From: Pseudomonas viridiflava
GTDB lineage: Bacteria; Pseudomonadota; Gammaproteobacteria; Pseudomonadales; Pseudomonadaceae
Assembly: GCF_900602065.1 (NCBI RefSeq)
Contig: NZ_UWFN01000181.1
Location: 124,001 to 188,000 of the forward strand
DNA length: 64,000 bases
Direction of reading: 5' to 3'
Under the pieces are notes generated by a model. It saw nothing but the letters and a program-made list of their open reading frames with translations, was not told the origin of the DNA and did no database searches. This document shows positions 1-8,862 of this stretch, in pieces. The position numbers and the translations under genes are program-made. Within the stretch, counting starts at the first letter, position 1. Each line of letters starts with the position of its first letter.

Positions 1-1214
1 GCATGCCGAATCTGCATTCGCACGCGTTCCAGCGGGCGATGGCCGGGCTGGCGGAAGTGGCGGGCAATCCGAATGACAGTTTCTGGACCTGGCGCGATTT
101 GATGTACCGCCTGGTTGGACAGATCAGCCCGCAGCAATTGGGCGTCATTGCCCGTCAGTTGTACATCGAGATGCTTAAAGGCGGTTTTACGTCGGTCGCC
201 GAATTTCATTACGTCCATCAGGACACCACCGGCAAGCCGTACGCGGATCCTGCAGAGCTGGCGCTGCAAATCAGTCAGGCGGCAAGCTCTGCTGGAATCG
301 GCCTGACGCTTTTGCCAGTGCTCTACAGCCATTCCGGTTTTGGCGGGCAAGCGCCGAACGAAGGTCAGCGGCGGTTTATCCACAGCACCGGCAGCTACCT
401 TGATCTGCAAGCCCGTTTGCAACCCGTAGTGCGCGCGCAACCAGCGCAGCAACTGGGCCTGTGTTTTCACTCGCTGCGTGCGGTAACGCCTGAGCAGATC
501 AGCACTGTGCTGGCCGCTAGTGATCAGCAATGCCCGGTGCATATTCATATCGCCGAACAGCAAAAGGAAGTCGATGACTGCCTGAGCTGGAGCGGCCGTC
601 GGCCAGTTCAATGGCTGTACGAAAACGCTCCAGTGGATGACCGCTGGTGTCTGGTGCACGCCACTCATGTGCAGCCTGATGAAGTGGCGCTCATGGCGCA
701 AAGCGGGGCGGTCGCGGGGTTGTGCCTGACCACCGAGGCGAATCTGGGCGACGGTATTTTTCCGGCGGTGGACTACATCGCTCAAGGCGGACGCTGGGGG
801 ATCGGTTCAGACAGCCATGTCTCGTTGAGCGTCGTCGAAGAGTTGCGCTGGCTGGAATACGGTCAGCGCTTGCGAGACCAGCGCCGCAACCGTCTGTATC
901 GCAGTGATCAACCCATGGTCGGCAGGACGCTGTTTGATGCTGCGCTGGCCGGTGGTGCTCAGGCCTTGGGGCAGCCGATTGGTCAGTTAGAGGTGGGGCG
1001 TCGCGCCGATTGGCTGGTACTGGATGGCGATGCCCCTTACATCGCCACGGCATCGGGTGACGCGATTCTCAACCGTTGGCTGTTTGCGGGCAGTGATCGG
1101 CAGATCCGCGATGTGATGGTCAACGGCAAGTGGGTGATACGCGAAGGGCATCACGCCGGGGAAGAGCAGAGCAAACGGGAGTTTGCGCAGGTGCTGCGGG
1201 AGTTGTTGGGGTAA
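1..1214 (+). CDS. hutF: Formimidoylglutamate deiminase, 5' end outside window
   Basis: Amidohydrolase of the five-step histidine degradation route, converting N-formimidoyl-L-glutamate to N-formylglutamate and ammonia in the cytoplasm. The visible 403 or so residues begin at the metal-binding strand NLHSHAFQRA (the HxH pair), followed by HIHIAEQ near residue 185, HATHV near 223 and the GSDSHVS aspartate/histidine motif near 270. Together these are the zinc ligands of the family. Full-length members are about 450 residues, so roughly 50 N-terminal residues lie left of the window; the open frame runs off the edge (bases 1-2 belong to a preceding codon). It ends with TAA just before a type D REP doublet. 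The other hut genes are not in the window. Confidence 0.9.
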   Translation, partial: MPNLHSHAFQRAMAGLAEVAGNPNDSFWTWRDLMYRLVGQISPQQLGVIARQLYIEMLKGGFTSVAEFHYVHQDTTGKPYADPAELALQISQAASSAGIGLTLLPVLYSHSGFGGQAPNEGQRRFIHSTGSYLDLQARLQPVVRAQPAQQLGLCFHSLRAVTPEQISTVLAASDQQCPVHIHIAEQQKEVDDCLSWSGRRPVQWLYENAPVDDRWCLVHATHVQPDEVALMAQSGAVAGLCLTTEANLGDGIFPAVDYIAQGGRWGIGSDSHVSLSVVEELRWLEYGQRLRDQRRNRLYRSDQPMVGRTLFDAALAGGAQALGQPIGQLEVGRRADWLVLDGDAPYIATASGDAILNRWLFAGSDRQIRDVMVNGKWVIREGHHAGEEQSKREFAQVLRELLG

Positions 1215-1270
1215 ATATTCTTCACTTCTACCAAACAAAACGCATTTCTCTGAATTGAAATGCGGCCTAT

Positions 1271-1359
1271 GTGGGAGCGGTGCTTGCCCGCGATGAACGA
1301 TTACCCGATGTACCTGATACACCGAGGTGTCTAAATCGCGGGCAAGCACCGCTCCCACA
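1271..1359. repeat. REP doublet, type D
   Basis: Two inverted arms (GTGGGAGCGGTGCTTGCCC type, continuing CGCGAT) around a loop that begins near GAACGAT and contains CCGATGTACCTGATA. The same loop design recurs in the doublets at 8050 and 37681. It lies between the convergent ends of hutF and the lipocalin gene and could act as a bidirectional RNA hairpin. Confidence 0.85.
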
Positions 1360-1381
1360 GGGGCTTGTTTATGACGTGCGT

Positions 1382-1951
1382 CTACTTCCCGATCTTCGAG
1401 TCCTCAACCCGCCAAACCAGCTTGGTGGTGTCATAACCCTGTTGCTGGGCCTGGCTGAGCAAGTGTTCTTTCACCTCTTTGGAAATCGTCGGCGTGCGCG
1501 ACAGAAGCCACAGGTACTTGCGATCCGGGTTGCCCACAACAGCGGTCTTGTAGCCGTCGCCGATATACAGCACCCAGTAGTCACCTTTGGCGACGCCGGG
1601 GATCAAGCGCGAAAACCAGTTATCAAACTCCACCCACAACTTGTCGGTCTTGCCCGGCACTTGCGGTGTGGCTGTACCTGTCGCTTCCTGCCACTCACCT
1701 TCGAGGGTCCGGCAGCGGTTGGTTACGCCAACGTTGCCATCTTCCTTGAGGGAGTAATGCGCTTCGGATTGCGCGCAGTTGCGCTGGAAGAACATTGGCA
1801 GTCGGGCGATTTCGTACCAGGTGCCCTGATATTGCTTGAGGTCAACAGTGCCAACGGTTCTTGGCTCAAGGTTTTCAGCAGAGTGCGCAAAACCGATTGC
1901 GAGAAAGCTGGCCATTACTACCAGACCAAAACGCACGAGTAATTTGATCAT
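1382..1951 (-). CDS. blc: Lipocalin family protein (Blc-like)
   Basis: Small lipid-binding beta barrel of the bacterial lipocalin family, 189 residues. An N-terminal hydrophobic segment (residues 1-24, ending FAHSA) looks like a type I signal peptide. No lipobox cysteine is present, unlike E. coli Blc, so this is probably a soluble periplasmic form. The family motif GTWYEIARLP is at about 43-52, and GDYWVLYIGDGY and YLWLLSRTP match later strands. The gene starts three bases after the stop of the upstream lipoprotein gene, so the two are probably co-transcribed. The likely role is storage or transport of membrane lipids under stress, inferred from the family. Confidence 0.85.
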   Translation of the reverse strand: MIKLLVRFGLVVMASFLAIGFAHSAENLEPRTVGTVDLKQYQGTWYEIARLPMFFQRNCAQSEAHYSLKEDGNVGVTNRCRTLEGEWQEATGTATPQVPGKTDKLWVEFDNWFSRLIPGVAKGDYWVLYIGDGYKTAVVGNPDRKYLWLLSRTPTISKEVKEHLLSQAQQQGYDTTKLVWRVEDSKIGK

Positions 1952-1954
1952 TTC

Positions 1955-2209
1955 TTATTTCAAACCTTGACCCGAGAAAAGTACGACCTTGTCAGCGGCG
2001 TACTGCACGCTGATAAAACTCTTTTGATCACCCCACGTGCAACTGGACATGCCCAGCGCGCCGGAGCATTCAGTCGGGCTGCCCAGCAGGCGCTCAACTT
2101 CAGCCTTGGGCATACCGGCGGACAGCTTCGAGTAATTTTCCTGATTAACCTTGCTGCATGCGGTCAGCAATACGAGAAACGACAACAACGCTAGAGAGCG
2201 CAGAGACAT
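1955..2209 (-). CDS. Small outer-membrane lipoprotein, DUF3862/BamE-like fold
   Basis: Lipoprotein of about 84 residues when started at the ATG at 2209, which has an AGGAG ribosome site upstream; an in-frame start at 2248 has no comparable site. The signal peptide ends in LVLLTAC, a clear lipobox. The mature part reads SKVNQENYSKLSAGM, then KAEVERLLGSP, and has two cysteines (PTECSG and MSSCTWG) that could pair. The G-M-x3-E-V-x2-L-G-x-P pattern is that of the SmpA/BamE/OmlA-like superfamily. It sits immediately upstream of the lipocalin gene, probably one transcript. Function unknown. Confidence 0.75.
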   Translation of the reverse strand: MSLRSLALLSFLVLLTACSKVNQENYSKLSAGMPKAEVERLLGSPTECSGALGMSSCTWGDQKSFISVQYAADKVVLFSGQGLK

Positions 2210-2349
2210 GGATGAAGCTCCTGAACGGAAAGGGCAACGCCGCAGCAAACGGTCGAGTGGGCACGGATGCTGGCGTAATACCGTGAGCTTAGAAGAGAAA
2301 ATGGCGATCTGGTTCCGTCGGGGAATAAATCCAGTGCTGTGATGCCTTT

Positions 2350-2422
2350 GTAGGAGCTGCCGAAGGCTGCGAAGGCGTCGTCTCAGAAATAATGTATTTC
2401 GCAGCCTTCGGCAGCTCCTACA
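2350..2422. repeat. REP doublet, type G
   Basis: Inverted arms GTAGGAGCTGCCGAAGGCTG / CAGCCTTCGGCAGCTCCTAC around a short loop. It lies between the lipoprotein promoter region and the 3' end of the DUF924 gene. Confidence 0.85.
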
Positions 2423-2434
2423 GGGGCATTGACC

Positions 2435-3037
2435 CTAAAAACTGGAGCCAGGCTCTTTCAGGAAATCGATTTCTTCGCGAGTTGAAACACGACCGAGGAT
2501 TTCGTTGCGATGCGGAAAGCGGCCAAAGCGGGCGATGACGTCACGGTGACGCTCGGCGTAATCGAGGCTGCTGTTGAAGTATTCGCGGTCAGTGGAGGGG
2601 AGCAGGGGGAGGAGTTCTTTGAAGCGGGCGACGGCGTCATTTTGCGCGTCGATGTTTTCGCAGTGCTCCAGCACCAGGTAGATGAAGGTGCGTTGCAGCG
2701 GATCCAGATGCTGGTCGCGGCCGAGTTTCAGGCCGTGTGTCACCAATGCCTGCGCTCGCAGGTCACCAGCATAGGCTTTGGGCGTGTCGCGATAGATCAT
2801 TCGTGGCAGTTGGTCGAGCAGCAGCACCAACGCCAGCCAGCCTTCAGGACTTTCAGTCCACTCTTTCAAGCCTTCTGAAAGCGCGGATTCGACCAGATCA
2901 CCAAAACGCGTCTGCGCTTCGGTGTCCTGAGCCTGATCCTTGCCGAACCACAACTTGCCCTTGGCTTTCGCTGCTTCGGAGGGCGACTCGGCAGAGCCGA
3001 ACCACCATTCCAGCAGAGAGAGCCAAGGGGCAGTCAT
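2435..3037 (-). CDS. DUF924 family protein
   Basis: Cytoplasmic, mostly helical protein of 200 residues. It matches DUF924 by the LLEWWFGS opening, the central LALVLLLDQLPRMIYRDTP core (about 68-86), then THGLKLGRDQHLDPLQRTF and FGRFPHRNEILGR near the C terminus. The DQLPR and FPHRN signatures are characteristic of the family, whose biochemical role is not settled. It begins five bases after the fbp stop codon, so it is almost certainly in an fbp operon. I cannot say whether it relates functionally to gluconeogenesis. Confidence 0.85.
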   Translation of the reverse strand: MTAPWLSLLEWWFGSAESPSEAAKAKGKLWFGKDQAQDTEAQTRFGDLVESALSEGLKEWTESPEGWLALVLLLDQLPRMIYRDTPKAYAGDLRAQALVTHGLKLGRDQHLDPLQRTFIYLVLEHCENIDAQNDAVARFKELLPLLPSTDREYFNSSLDYAERHRDVIARFGRFPHRNEILGRVSTREEIDFLKEPGSSF

Positions 3038-3042
3038 AGCGG

Positions 3043-4053
3043 TCAGGCCTTGTGGTACGAGGTCGCGCGCTCAACTTCTTCTTTCGAGCCTAGGAACACC
3101 GCAACACGCTGGTGCAGGCCGTCCGGTTGAATGTCGAGGATGCGCTGATGACCGTCAGTGGACGCGCCGCCAGCTTGCTCAACCAGGAACGACATCGGGT
3201 TGGCTTCGTACATCAGGCGCAATTTGCCCGGCTTGGAAGGCTCACGGCTGTCACGTGGGTACATGAACAGACCACCGCGGGTCAGGATGCGATGCACGTC
3301 GCCGACCATCGCAGCAACCCAGCGCATGTTGTAGTTCTTTTTCAACGGACCGTCTTCGCCCGCCAGCAATTCGTCAACGTAGCGTTGAACCGGAGCTTCC
3401 CAGTGACGCTGGTTGGACATGTTGATCGCGAATTCCTGAGTAGAGGTCGGGATCTTGATGTCTTCGTGGGTCAGTACGAAGCTGCCCATTTCACGGTCCA
3501 GGGTGAAGCCTTTGACGCCGTCGCCCAGGGTCAGCACCAGCATGGTCTGTGGACCGTAGATGGCATAACCGGCGGCGACTTGCTGAGTACCTGGCTGCAG
3601 GAAGGCCTTTTCATTCAAAGGCTCGTTCTGGCTCAGGTATTCGTTCGGGCAACGCAGTACGGAGAAGATAGTGCCGACCGGAGCGTTGATGTCGATGTTC
3701 GACGAACCGTCCAGTGGGTCGAAAACCAGCAGGTACGCACCTTTAGGGTATTTGCCCGGGATCTGGTAGGCGTTGTCCATTTCTTCGGACGCCATGCCAG
3801 CCAGGTGACCACCCCATTCGTTGGCTTCGAGCAGGATTTCGTTGGAGATCACGTCGAGCTTCTTCTGCACTTCGCCCTGAACGTTTTCAGTGCCCATGCT
3901 GCCGAGCACACCGCCCAGCGCGCCTTTGGAAACGGCGTGGCTGATTTCCTTGCACGCTCGCGCCACCACTTCGATCAGGAAGCGCAGATCGGCAGGAGTG
4001 TTGTTGCTGCGGGTCTGCTCAATCAAATAGCGACTCAGGGTAACGCGGGACAT
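3043..4053 (-). CDS. fbp: Fructose-1,6-bisphosphatase class I
   Basis: Hydrolyses fructose 1,6-bisphosphate to fructose 6-phosphate, the gluconeogenic step that pseudomonads need on organic acids and amino acids. The 336-residue length is standard. The metal-binding signature [11 protein letters not shown] lies at about 111-121, preceded by the acidic EEMDN segment. The substrate-binding tail contains [16 protein letters not shown]. The start codon is followed by [15 protein letters not shown], typical of the family. The DUF924 gene follows directly. The leader carries a terminator-like hairpin with a T run just ahead of the start codon. Confidence 0.95.
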   Translation of the reverse strand: MSRVTLSRYLIEQTRSNNTPADLRFLIEVVARACKEISHAVSKGALGGVLGSMGTENVQGEVQKKLDVISNEILLEANEWGGHLAGMASEEMDNAYQIPGKYPKGAYLLVFDPLDGSSNIDINAPVGTIFSVLRCPNEYLSQNEPLNEKAFLQPGTQQVAAGYAIYGPQTMLVLTLGDGVKGFTLDREMGSFVLTHEDIKIPTSTQEFAINMSNQRHWEAPVQRYVDELLAGEDGPLKKNYNMRWVAAMVGDVHRILTRGGLFMYPRDSREPSKPGKLRLMYEANPMSFLVEQAGGASTDGHQRILDIQPDGLHQRVAVFLGSKEEVERATSYHKA

Positions 4054-4076
4054 GGATAGCTCCGAATAGGGGGAAT

Positions 4077-4100
4077 AAAAAACCCGCGCAGTTTAGCGCG
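4077..4100 (-). terminator. Terminator-like hairpin in the fbp leader
   Basis: On the minus strand CGCGC-(6 nt)-GCGCG is followed by GG and six T residues, ending about 25 bases before the fbp start codon. It could terminate glgP read-through or attenuate fbp. The stem is short (5 bp). Confidence 0.5.
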
Positions 4101-4228
4101 AGTCGAGACGTAATACTGCCCATAAGACTGGGTTATCACCCATTGAGTTCACGCGTTGGCAAAGCGTAGCCGGAAAATGCTGAAACGGTGGCTGAAACGA
4201 ATGGTCGCGGGGTGGGATGCGATCCACC

Positions 4229-4316
4229 GTTGGAGCGAGGCTTGCCCGCGAATCAGTCAACGCGATACAGCAGGCAGACTGCTTTATCGTCCTTCGCGGG
4301 CAAGCCTCGCTCCAAC
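4229..4316. repeat. REP doublet, type C
   Basis: Arms GTTGGAGCGAGGCTTGCCCG, inverted, with near-perfect pairing. The loop read on the minus strand (ending TTGACTGATT) resembles the loop at 8050. It lies just downstream of glgP. Confidence 0.85.
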
Positions 4317-4331
4317 AGTCAATTCACGCCA

Positions 4332-6782
4332 TCAATCCAGCGCGTTCCAGATATCCCCCGCGTATTCCCGGATCGTCCTGTCTGACGAGAACCAGCCCAT
4401 GCGCGCCGTATTGAGTACCGCAGAGCGCCACCACTCTTTCGAGTCATGCCAGTGCGCTTCGACCCTGGCCTGGGCATCCCAGTAAGAATCAAAGTCGGCG
4501 CAGACCAGAAAGCGGTCATAGGCCAGCAGTTGATCGATCAGGCCGGCATAGCGGTTAGGGTCATCCGGTGAAAATACGCCGCCACGAATGGCTTGCAGGA
4601 CATCGTTGAGCCGACCCGATGCTGCGGCCTCAGCGTAAGCGCTGAAGTCGCCGACTTGCTTGTGGGCTTCGACTTCCTGAGCGGTCATGCCAAAAATGAA
4701 CATGTGCTCCAGGCCCACTTGCTCGCTCATCTCCACGTTGGCGCCGTCCAGCGTGCCGATGGTCAGCGCGCCGTTGAGGCCGAATTTCATGTTGCTGGTG
4801 CCTGACGCTTCCAGCCCGGCAGTAGAAATCTGCTCCGACAAGTCGGCTGCCGGAATAATGCTTTCCGCCAGGCTGACGTTGTAGTTAGGCAGGAATACGA
4901 CTTTGAGCAAGCCACGTACGGTAGGGTCGCTGTTAACGGTGCGAGCAATATCATTCGTCAGCTTGATGATCAGCTTGGCCGAGTGATAGCTGGCTGCGGC
5001 CTTGCCTGCGAAGATTTTCACGCGCGGCACCCAATCGGTGCCCGGTTGAGCGCGGATAGCCTGATACAGGGCAACGGTGTGAAACAGGTTCAACAATTGA
5101 CGTTTGTATTCGTGAATCCGTTTGACCTGTACGTCGAACATCGCTGCCGGATTGACCACGATCCCCAGACGCTCCTTGATGATCGCCGCCAGCGCACGCT
5201 TGCTGTGCAGGCGCTGATCCGCAAATTGCTTACGGAAAGAGCTCTTGTCAGCGAACGGCTCCAGTTCGATCAGGCGCGTTTCTGCACTGTCCAGCACGTC
5301 GTCGCCCAGCGACTCGGTGAGCATTTGCGTGAGCTTGGGGTTGGACTGGAACAGCCAGCGGCGGAAGGTAATGCCGTTGGTTTTGTTGTTGATTCGGTCT
5401 GGATACAGCTTGTGCAGTTCGGCAAAAACCGTCTTGCGCATCAACTGGGTGTGCAGCGCCGATACGCCGTTGATGCTGTGGGAGCCGAGGAACGCCAGGT
5501 TGCCCATGCGCACGCGGCGACCATTTTCTTCCTCGATCAGGGACACAGCACGCAGCACGTCGAAATCGTGAATGCCTTTGGCGCGCAGGGTGTCGATGTG
5601 CTGAGCGTTGATGATGTAGATGATCTGCATGTGGCGCGGCAACATGCGCTCCATCAGGCCGACCGACCAGGTTTCCAGCGCCTCGGGGAGCAAGGTGTGG
5701 TTGGTGTAGGCGAGGGTGCCCACGGTGATCTTCCACGCGGCGTCCCACGCGATGCCATGGTTGTCGATCAACTGACGCATCAGCTCGGCCACGGCAATGG
5801 ACGGGTGCGTGTCGTTCATCTGGATAGCCGCGTGTTCCGGCAGATCCATCAGTGTCGCGTGCATGTTCAGATGGCGACGCAGCAAATCCTGCAGCGATGC
5901 AGAGACGAAGAAATACTCCTGACGCAGACGTAATTCCTGACCGGCCTCGGTGGCATCGTTCGGGTAAAGCACACGCGAGATACTTTCTGCGCGCACCACC
6001 TCGGCCACTGCACCAAAGTGGTCACCGGCGTTAAAGCGCTCCAGGTGCAAATCGCCTACTGCGCGGGCACGCCACAGACGCAGGGTGTTCACGCTTTTAC
6101 CGCGCCATCCCACTACTGGCGTGTCGTAAGCAATGGCACGGACGGTTTCAGATGGACGCCAGACCTGACGCTGTTCACCGTCCTCATTGGTCAGGGTGTC
6201 GACACTGCCGCCGAAACCGACCGGGTACACCACTTCTGGCCGCTCGAATTCCCACGGGTTACCGAAGTCCAGCCAGTTCTCGGTTTGTTCCTGCTGCCAG
6301 CCGTCGACGATGGCCTGGCGGAACAAGCCGTGCTCGTAACGGATGCCGTAACCATGGCCAGCGATGCCGAGCGTCGACATGCTTTCCATGAAACAGGCTG
6401 CCAGACGACCAAGACCGCCGTTACCCAGCGCCGCGTCGGGCTCCAGCAACTTGATGCGTTCAATATCGACGCCCAGTTCAGTCATTGCCTCTCGGGCGAC
6501 TTCCAACAGGCCGAGGTTACTCAGGCTGTCGTACAGCAAACGGCCGATAAGGAATTCCAGCGACAGGTAATACACCCGTTTCTGGACCTTGCGATAAATC
6601 TGCCGGGTGTGGTCCATCCAATGCTCGACCATGTGGTCGCGAGCAGCGAGGGCTACGGCTTCGAACCAGTCATGCTCAAACGCATGGTCAGGGTCCTTAC
6701 CCACCGCATAGGTGAGTTTGGCGAGAACAGCGGCGCGAAATGCGGCCACTTCAGCGTCACGAACAAGTGGTTCCTGAGACAT
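4332..6782 (-). CDS. glgP: Glycogen/starch/alpha-glucan phosphorylase
   Basis: Phosphorolyses alpha-1,4 glucan to glucose 1-phosphate, with pyridoxal phosphate as cofactor. At 816 residues it is full length for the GT35 family. Visible motifs are RRVYYLSLEFLIGR-like (KRVYYLSLEFLIGR, about 68-81), ALGNGGLGRLAACF near 119, NDTHPSIAVAELMR near 335, FAGKAAASYHSAKLIIKL near 570, and the PLP-lysine region EASGTSNMKFGLNGALTIGT near 660. No other glycogen genes are adjacent, so it is a stand-alone gene. It reads toward fbp and is separated from it by a type C doublet and a hairpin. Confidence 0.95.
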   Translation of the reverse strand: MSQEPLVRDAEVAAFRAAVLAKLTYAVGKDPDHAFEHDWFEAVALAARDHMVEHWMDHTRQIYRKVQKRVYYLSLEFLIGRLLYDSLSNLGLLEVAREAMTELGVDIERIKLLEPDAALGNGGLGRLAACFMESMSTLGIAGHGYGIRYEHGLFRQAIVDGWQQEQTENWLDFGNPWEFERPEVVYPVGFGGSVDTLTNEDGEQRQVWRPSETVRAIAYDTPVVGWRGKSVNTLRLWRARAVGDLHLERFNAGDHFGAVAEVVRAESISRVLYPNDATEAGQELRLRQEYFFVSASLQDLLRRHLNMHATLMDLPEHAAIQMNDTHPSIAVAELMRQLIDNHGIAWDAAWKITVGTLAYTNHTLLPEALETWSVGLMERMLPRHMQIIYIINAQHIDTLRAKGIHDFDVLRAVSLIEEENGRRVRMGNLAFLGSHSINGVSALHTQLMRKTVFAELHKLYPDRINNKTNGITFRRWLFQSNPKLTQMLTESLGDDVLDSAETRLIELEPFADKSSFRKQFADQRLHSKRALAAIIKERLGIVVNPAAMFDVQVKRIHEYKRQLLNLFHTVALYQAIRAQPGTDWVPRVKIFAGKAAASYHSAKLIIKLTNDIARTVNSDPTVRGLLKVVFLPNYNVSLAESIIPAADLSEQISTAGLEASGTSNMKFGLNGALTIGTLDGANVEMSEQVGLEHMFIFGMTAQEVEAHKQVGDFSAYAEAAASGRLNDVLQAIRGGVFSPDDPNRYAGLIDQLLAYDRFLVCADFDSYWDAQARVEAHWHDSKEWWRSAVLNTARMGWFSSDRTIREYAGDIWNALD

Positions 6783-7069
6783 CGATACGACCTCAAGTAG
6801 TCAGACGAATGAAGGATGGGATTTCTTTGACTGTAGGGCGTGTCTGCAAATTTTTCCTGCAAATTCCTGAATTAACCACGACACGTCCGTCGGTTCGACA
6901 GGCTCATGTCGCTCTGGTTCGCCCTTTTGGGCAATTGGCAAACCGCTTGCATTGATCGTTCCACTCTCGACACGAGCTGTGAGCGACAGCATGAACATTC
7001 CTCGTTTCGGGTTTATGATGGCCAGCGGCAAAATAATAGAAGACCCCGAATCGCACTCACGGAGCACCT

Positions 7070-8041
7070 ATGCAGACCTTGTATCCGCAGATCAAACCCT
7101 ACGCCCGGCACGATCTGGCTGTGGAGGCGCCGCATGTTCTATATGTCGATGAAAGCGGATCACCGGAAGGTCTGCCGGTGGTATTCATTCATGGCGGCCC
7201 CGGCGCGGGTTGCGATGCGCAAAGCCGTCGTTATTTCGATCCCAATCTGTACCGCATCATTACGTTCGACCAGCGCGGCTGCGGTCGCTCGACGCCGCAT
7301 GCGAGCCTTGAGAACAACACCACCTGGGATCTGGTCGCCGACCTGGAGCGGATTCGCGAGCATCTGGGCATCGATAAATGGGTGCTGTTTGGTGGCTCGT
7401 GGGGTTCGACCTTGTCGCTGGCCTATGCCCAGACTCATCCGGATCGTGTCCATGCGTTGATCCTGCGCGGTATCTTTCTGGCGCGTCCGCAAGAGATCGA
7501 ATGGTTCTATCAGGCTGGTGCCAGTCGCATGTTCCCGGATTACTGGCAGGATTATGTGGCCCCGATTCCGCTGGATGAGCGCGGTGATCTGCTGAGCGCG
7601 TTCCATAAGCGCCTGACCGGCAACGACCAGATTGCCCAGATGCATGCCGCCAAAGCCTGGTCTACCTGGGAAGGCCGTGCAGCTACGCTGCGGCCCAATC
7701 CGCAAGTGGTCGACCGCTTCTCCGAGCCTCAGCGTGCGCTGTCCATCGCGCGCATTGAATGCCACTACTTCACCAATAACTCGTTCCTGGAAGAGAATCA
7801 GCTGATTCGCGACATGCCCAAGATTGCTCATTTGCCGGGCATCATCGTGCACGGTCGTTATGACGTCATCTGCCCGCTGGATAATGCCTGGGAATTGCAC
7901 CAGGCCTGGCCAAACAGCGAGTTGCAGGTGATTCGTGACGCCGGGCATGCTGCCTCGGAGCCGGGCATCACCGACGCGCTGGTCCGCGCCGCCGCACAGG
8001 TTGCCGCCCGTTTGCTGGATTTGCCGCCTGAAGAGGCTTGA
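7070..8041 (+). CDS. pip: Proline iminopeptidase
   Basis: Serine peptidase of the alpha/beta-hydrolase fold (family S33) that removes N-terminal proline from peptides; 323 residues. The oxyanion loop HGGPGAGC is near residue 42. The nucleophile elbow GGSWGSTLSLAYAQ is near 106-119. The acid and base lie in GRYDVICP (about 265) and DAGHAASEPG (about 294). The start ATG follows GGAGC. The 287-bp gap to glgP holds the two divergent promoters and nothing else I recognise. dtd follows after a REP doublet, the usual pseudomonad order. Confidence 0.95.
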   Translation: MQTLYPQIKPYARHDLAVEAPHVLYVDESGSPEGLPVVFIHGGPGAGCDAQSRRYFDPNLYRIITFDQRGCGRSTPHASLENNTTWDLVADLERIREHLGIDKWVLFGGSWGSTLSLAYAQTHPDRVHALILRGIFLARPQEIEWFYQAGASRMFPDYWQDYVAPIPLDERGDLLSAFHKRLTGNDQIAQMHAAKAWSTWEGRAATLRPNPQVVDRFSEPQRALSIARIECHYFTNNSFLEENQLIRDMPKIAHLPGIIVHGRYDVICPLDNAWELHQAWPNSELQVIRDAGHAASEPGITDALVRAAAQVAARLLDLPPEEA

Positions 8042-8049
8042 AGCTGTTT

Positions 8050-8137
8050 GTTGGAGCGAGGCTTGCCCGCGAATAACGATTGCGCGATCTATCTGAGATA
8101 CCGTGTCGACTGATTCGCGGGCAAGCCTCGCTCCAAC
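8050..8137. repeat. REP doublet, type C
   Basis: Inverted arms GTTGGAGCGAGGCTTGCCCG, identical to those at 4229, around a loop reading AATAACGAT ... GACTGATT. It lies between pip and dtd, which point the same way, so any transcript through both genes carries the hairpin. Confidence 0.85.
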
Positions 8138-8159
8138 AGTGAGCGAGGGAATTTGATAC

Positions 8160-8597
8160 ATGAAAGGCTTGCTACAACGCGTCAGCAGCGCACGCGTCGA
8201 AGTTGACGGGCAGATCGTAGGTTCTATCGACCAAGGTCTGATGGTCCTGGTGGGCGTCGAGCCTCAAGACACTCAGGCCAGTGCCGACAAGCTGCTACAT
8301 AAGCTGCTTAACTACCGGGTGTTCAGCGATGCTGATGGCAAGATGAACCTTTCCTTGCGGGATGTCGCAGGCGGTTTGCTACTGGTTTCGCAGTTCACCT
8401 TGGCAGCCGATACCAAAAGTGGCATGCGGCCGAGCTTCTCCAAAGCTGCCCCGCCGGCCTTGGGTGCCGAGTTGTTCGACTATTTACTGAAGCAGGCAAA
8501 AAGCTCGCATTCAGTGGTTGAATCGGGCCAATTTGGTGCAGACATGCAAGTTCATTTGGTGAATGATGGCCCGGTGACTTTTTTGCTGGAAGGCTAA
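8160..8597 (+). CDS. dtd: D-aminoacyl-tRNA deacylase
   Basis: Homodimeric editing enzyme that hydrolyses D-aminoacyl-tRNA (D-Tyr-tRNA and others), preventing D-amino acid toxicity. The 145-residue length is standard. The active-site motif SQFTLAAD is at about 77-84, and the cross-subunit NDGPVTF motif (containing the family Gly-Pro) is at about 135-141. The N-terminal [16 protein letters not shown] is characteristic. It starts 118 bases after pip, with GAGGG as the ribosome site. The next gene, opgG, is separated by about 265 bp that must hold its promoter. Confidence 0.95.
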   Translation: MKGLLQRVSSARVEVDGQIVGSIDQGLMVLVGVEPQDTQASADKLLHKLLNYRVFSDADGKMNLSLRDVAGGLLLVSQFTLAADTKSGMRPSFSKAAPPALGAELFDYLLKQAKSSHSVVESGQFGADMQVHLVNDGPVTFLLEG

Positions 8598-8862
8598 ACT
8601 GCTGGTTTGGCGTACTTTCCCCGGATTTATTAGGCTGTATAGCAATAAATACTTCACCTGAGATGGTGCGTTGTGGCGCGCGCTACTAGATAATCGCGCC
8701 GTCCGGGTATCCGCGTTTGTGGCACCGTTTGGCAAGGTCAGAAGCTGGTCCGACACCGTTTGGGGAATCATTAGGTTCTTTCGGAGTCGGAACAATGCTC
8801 GCCAACCCGGCAATTGATAGCTGGCCGTTGGTTTCTTCATCTGTTTTCGGCGAGGGTTGCTC

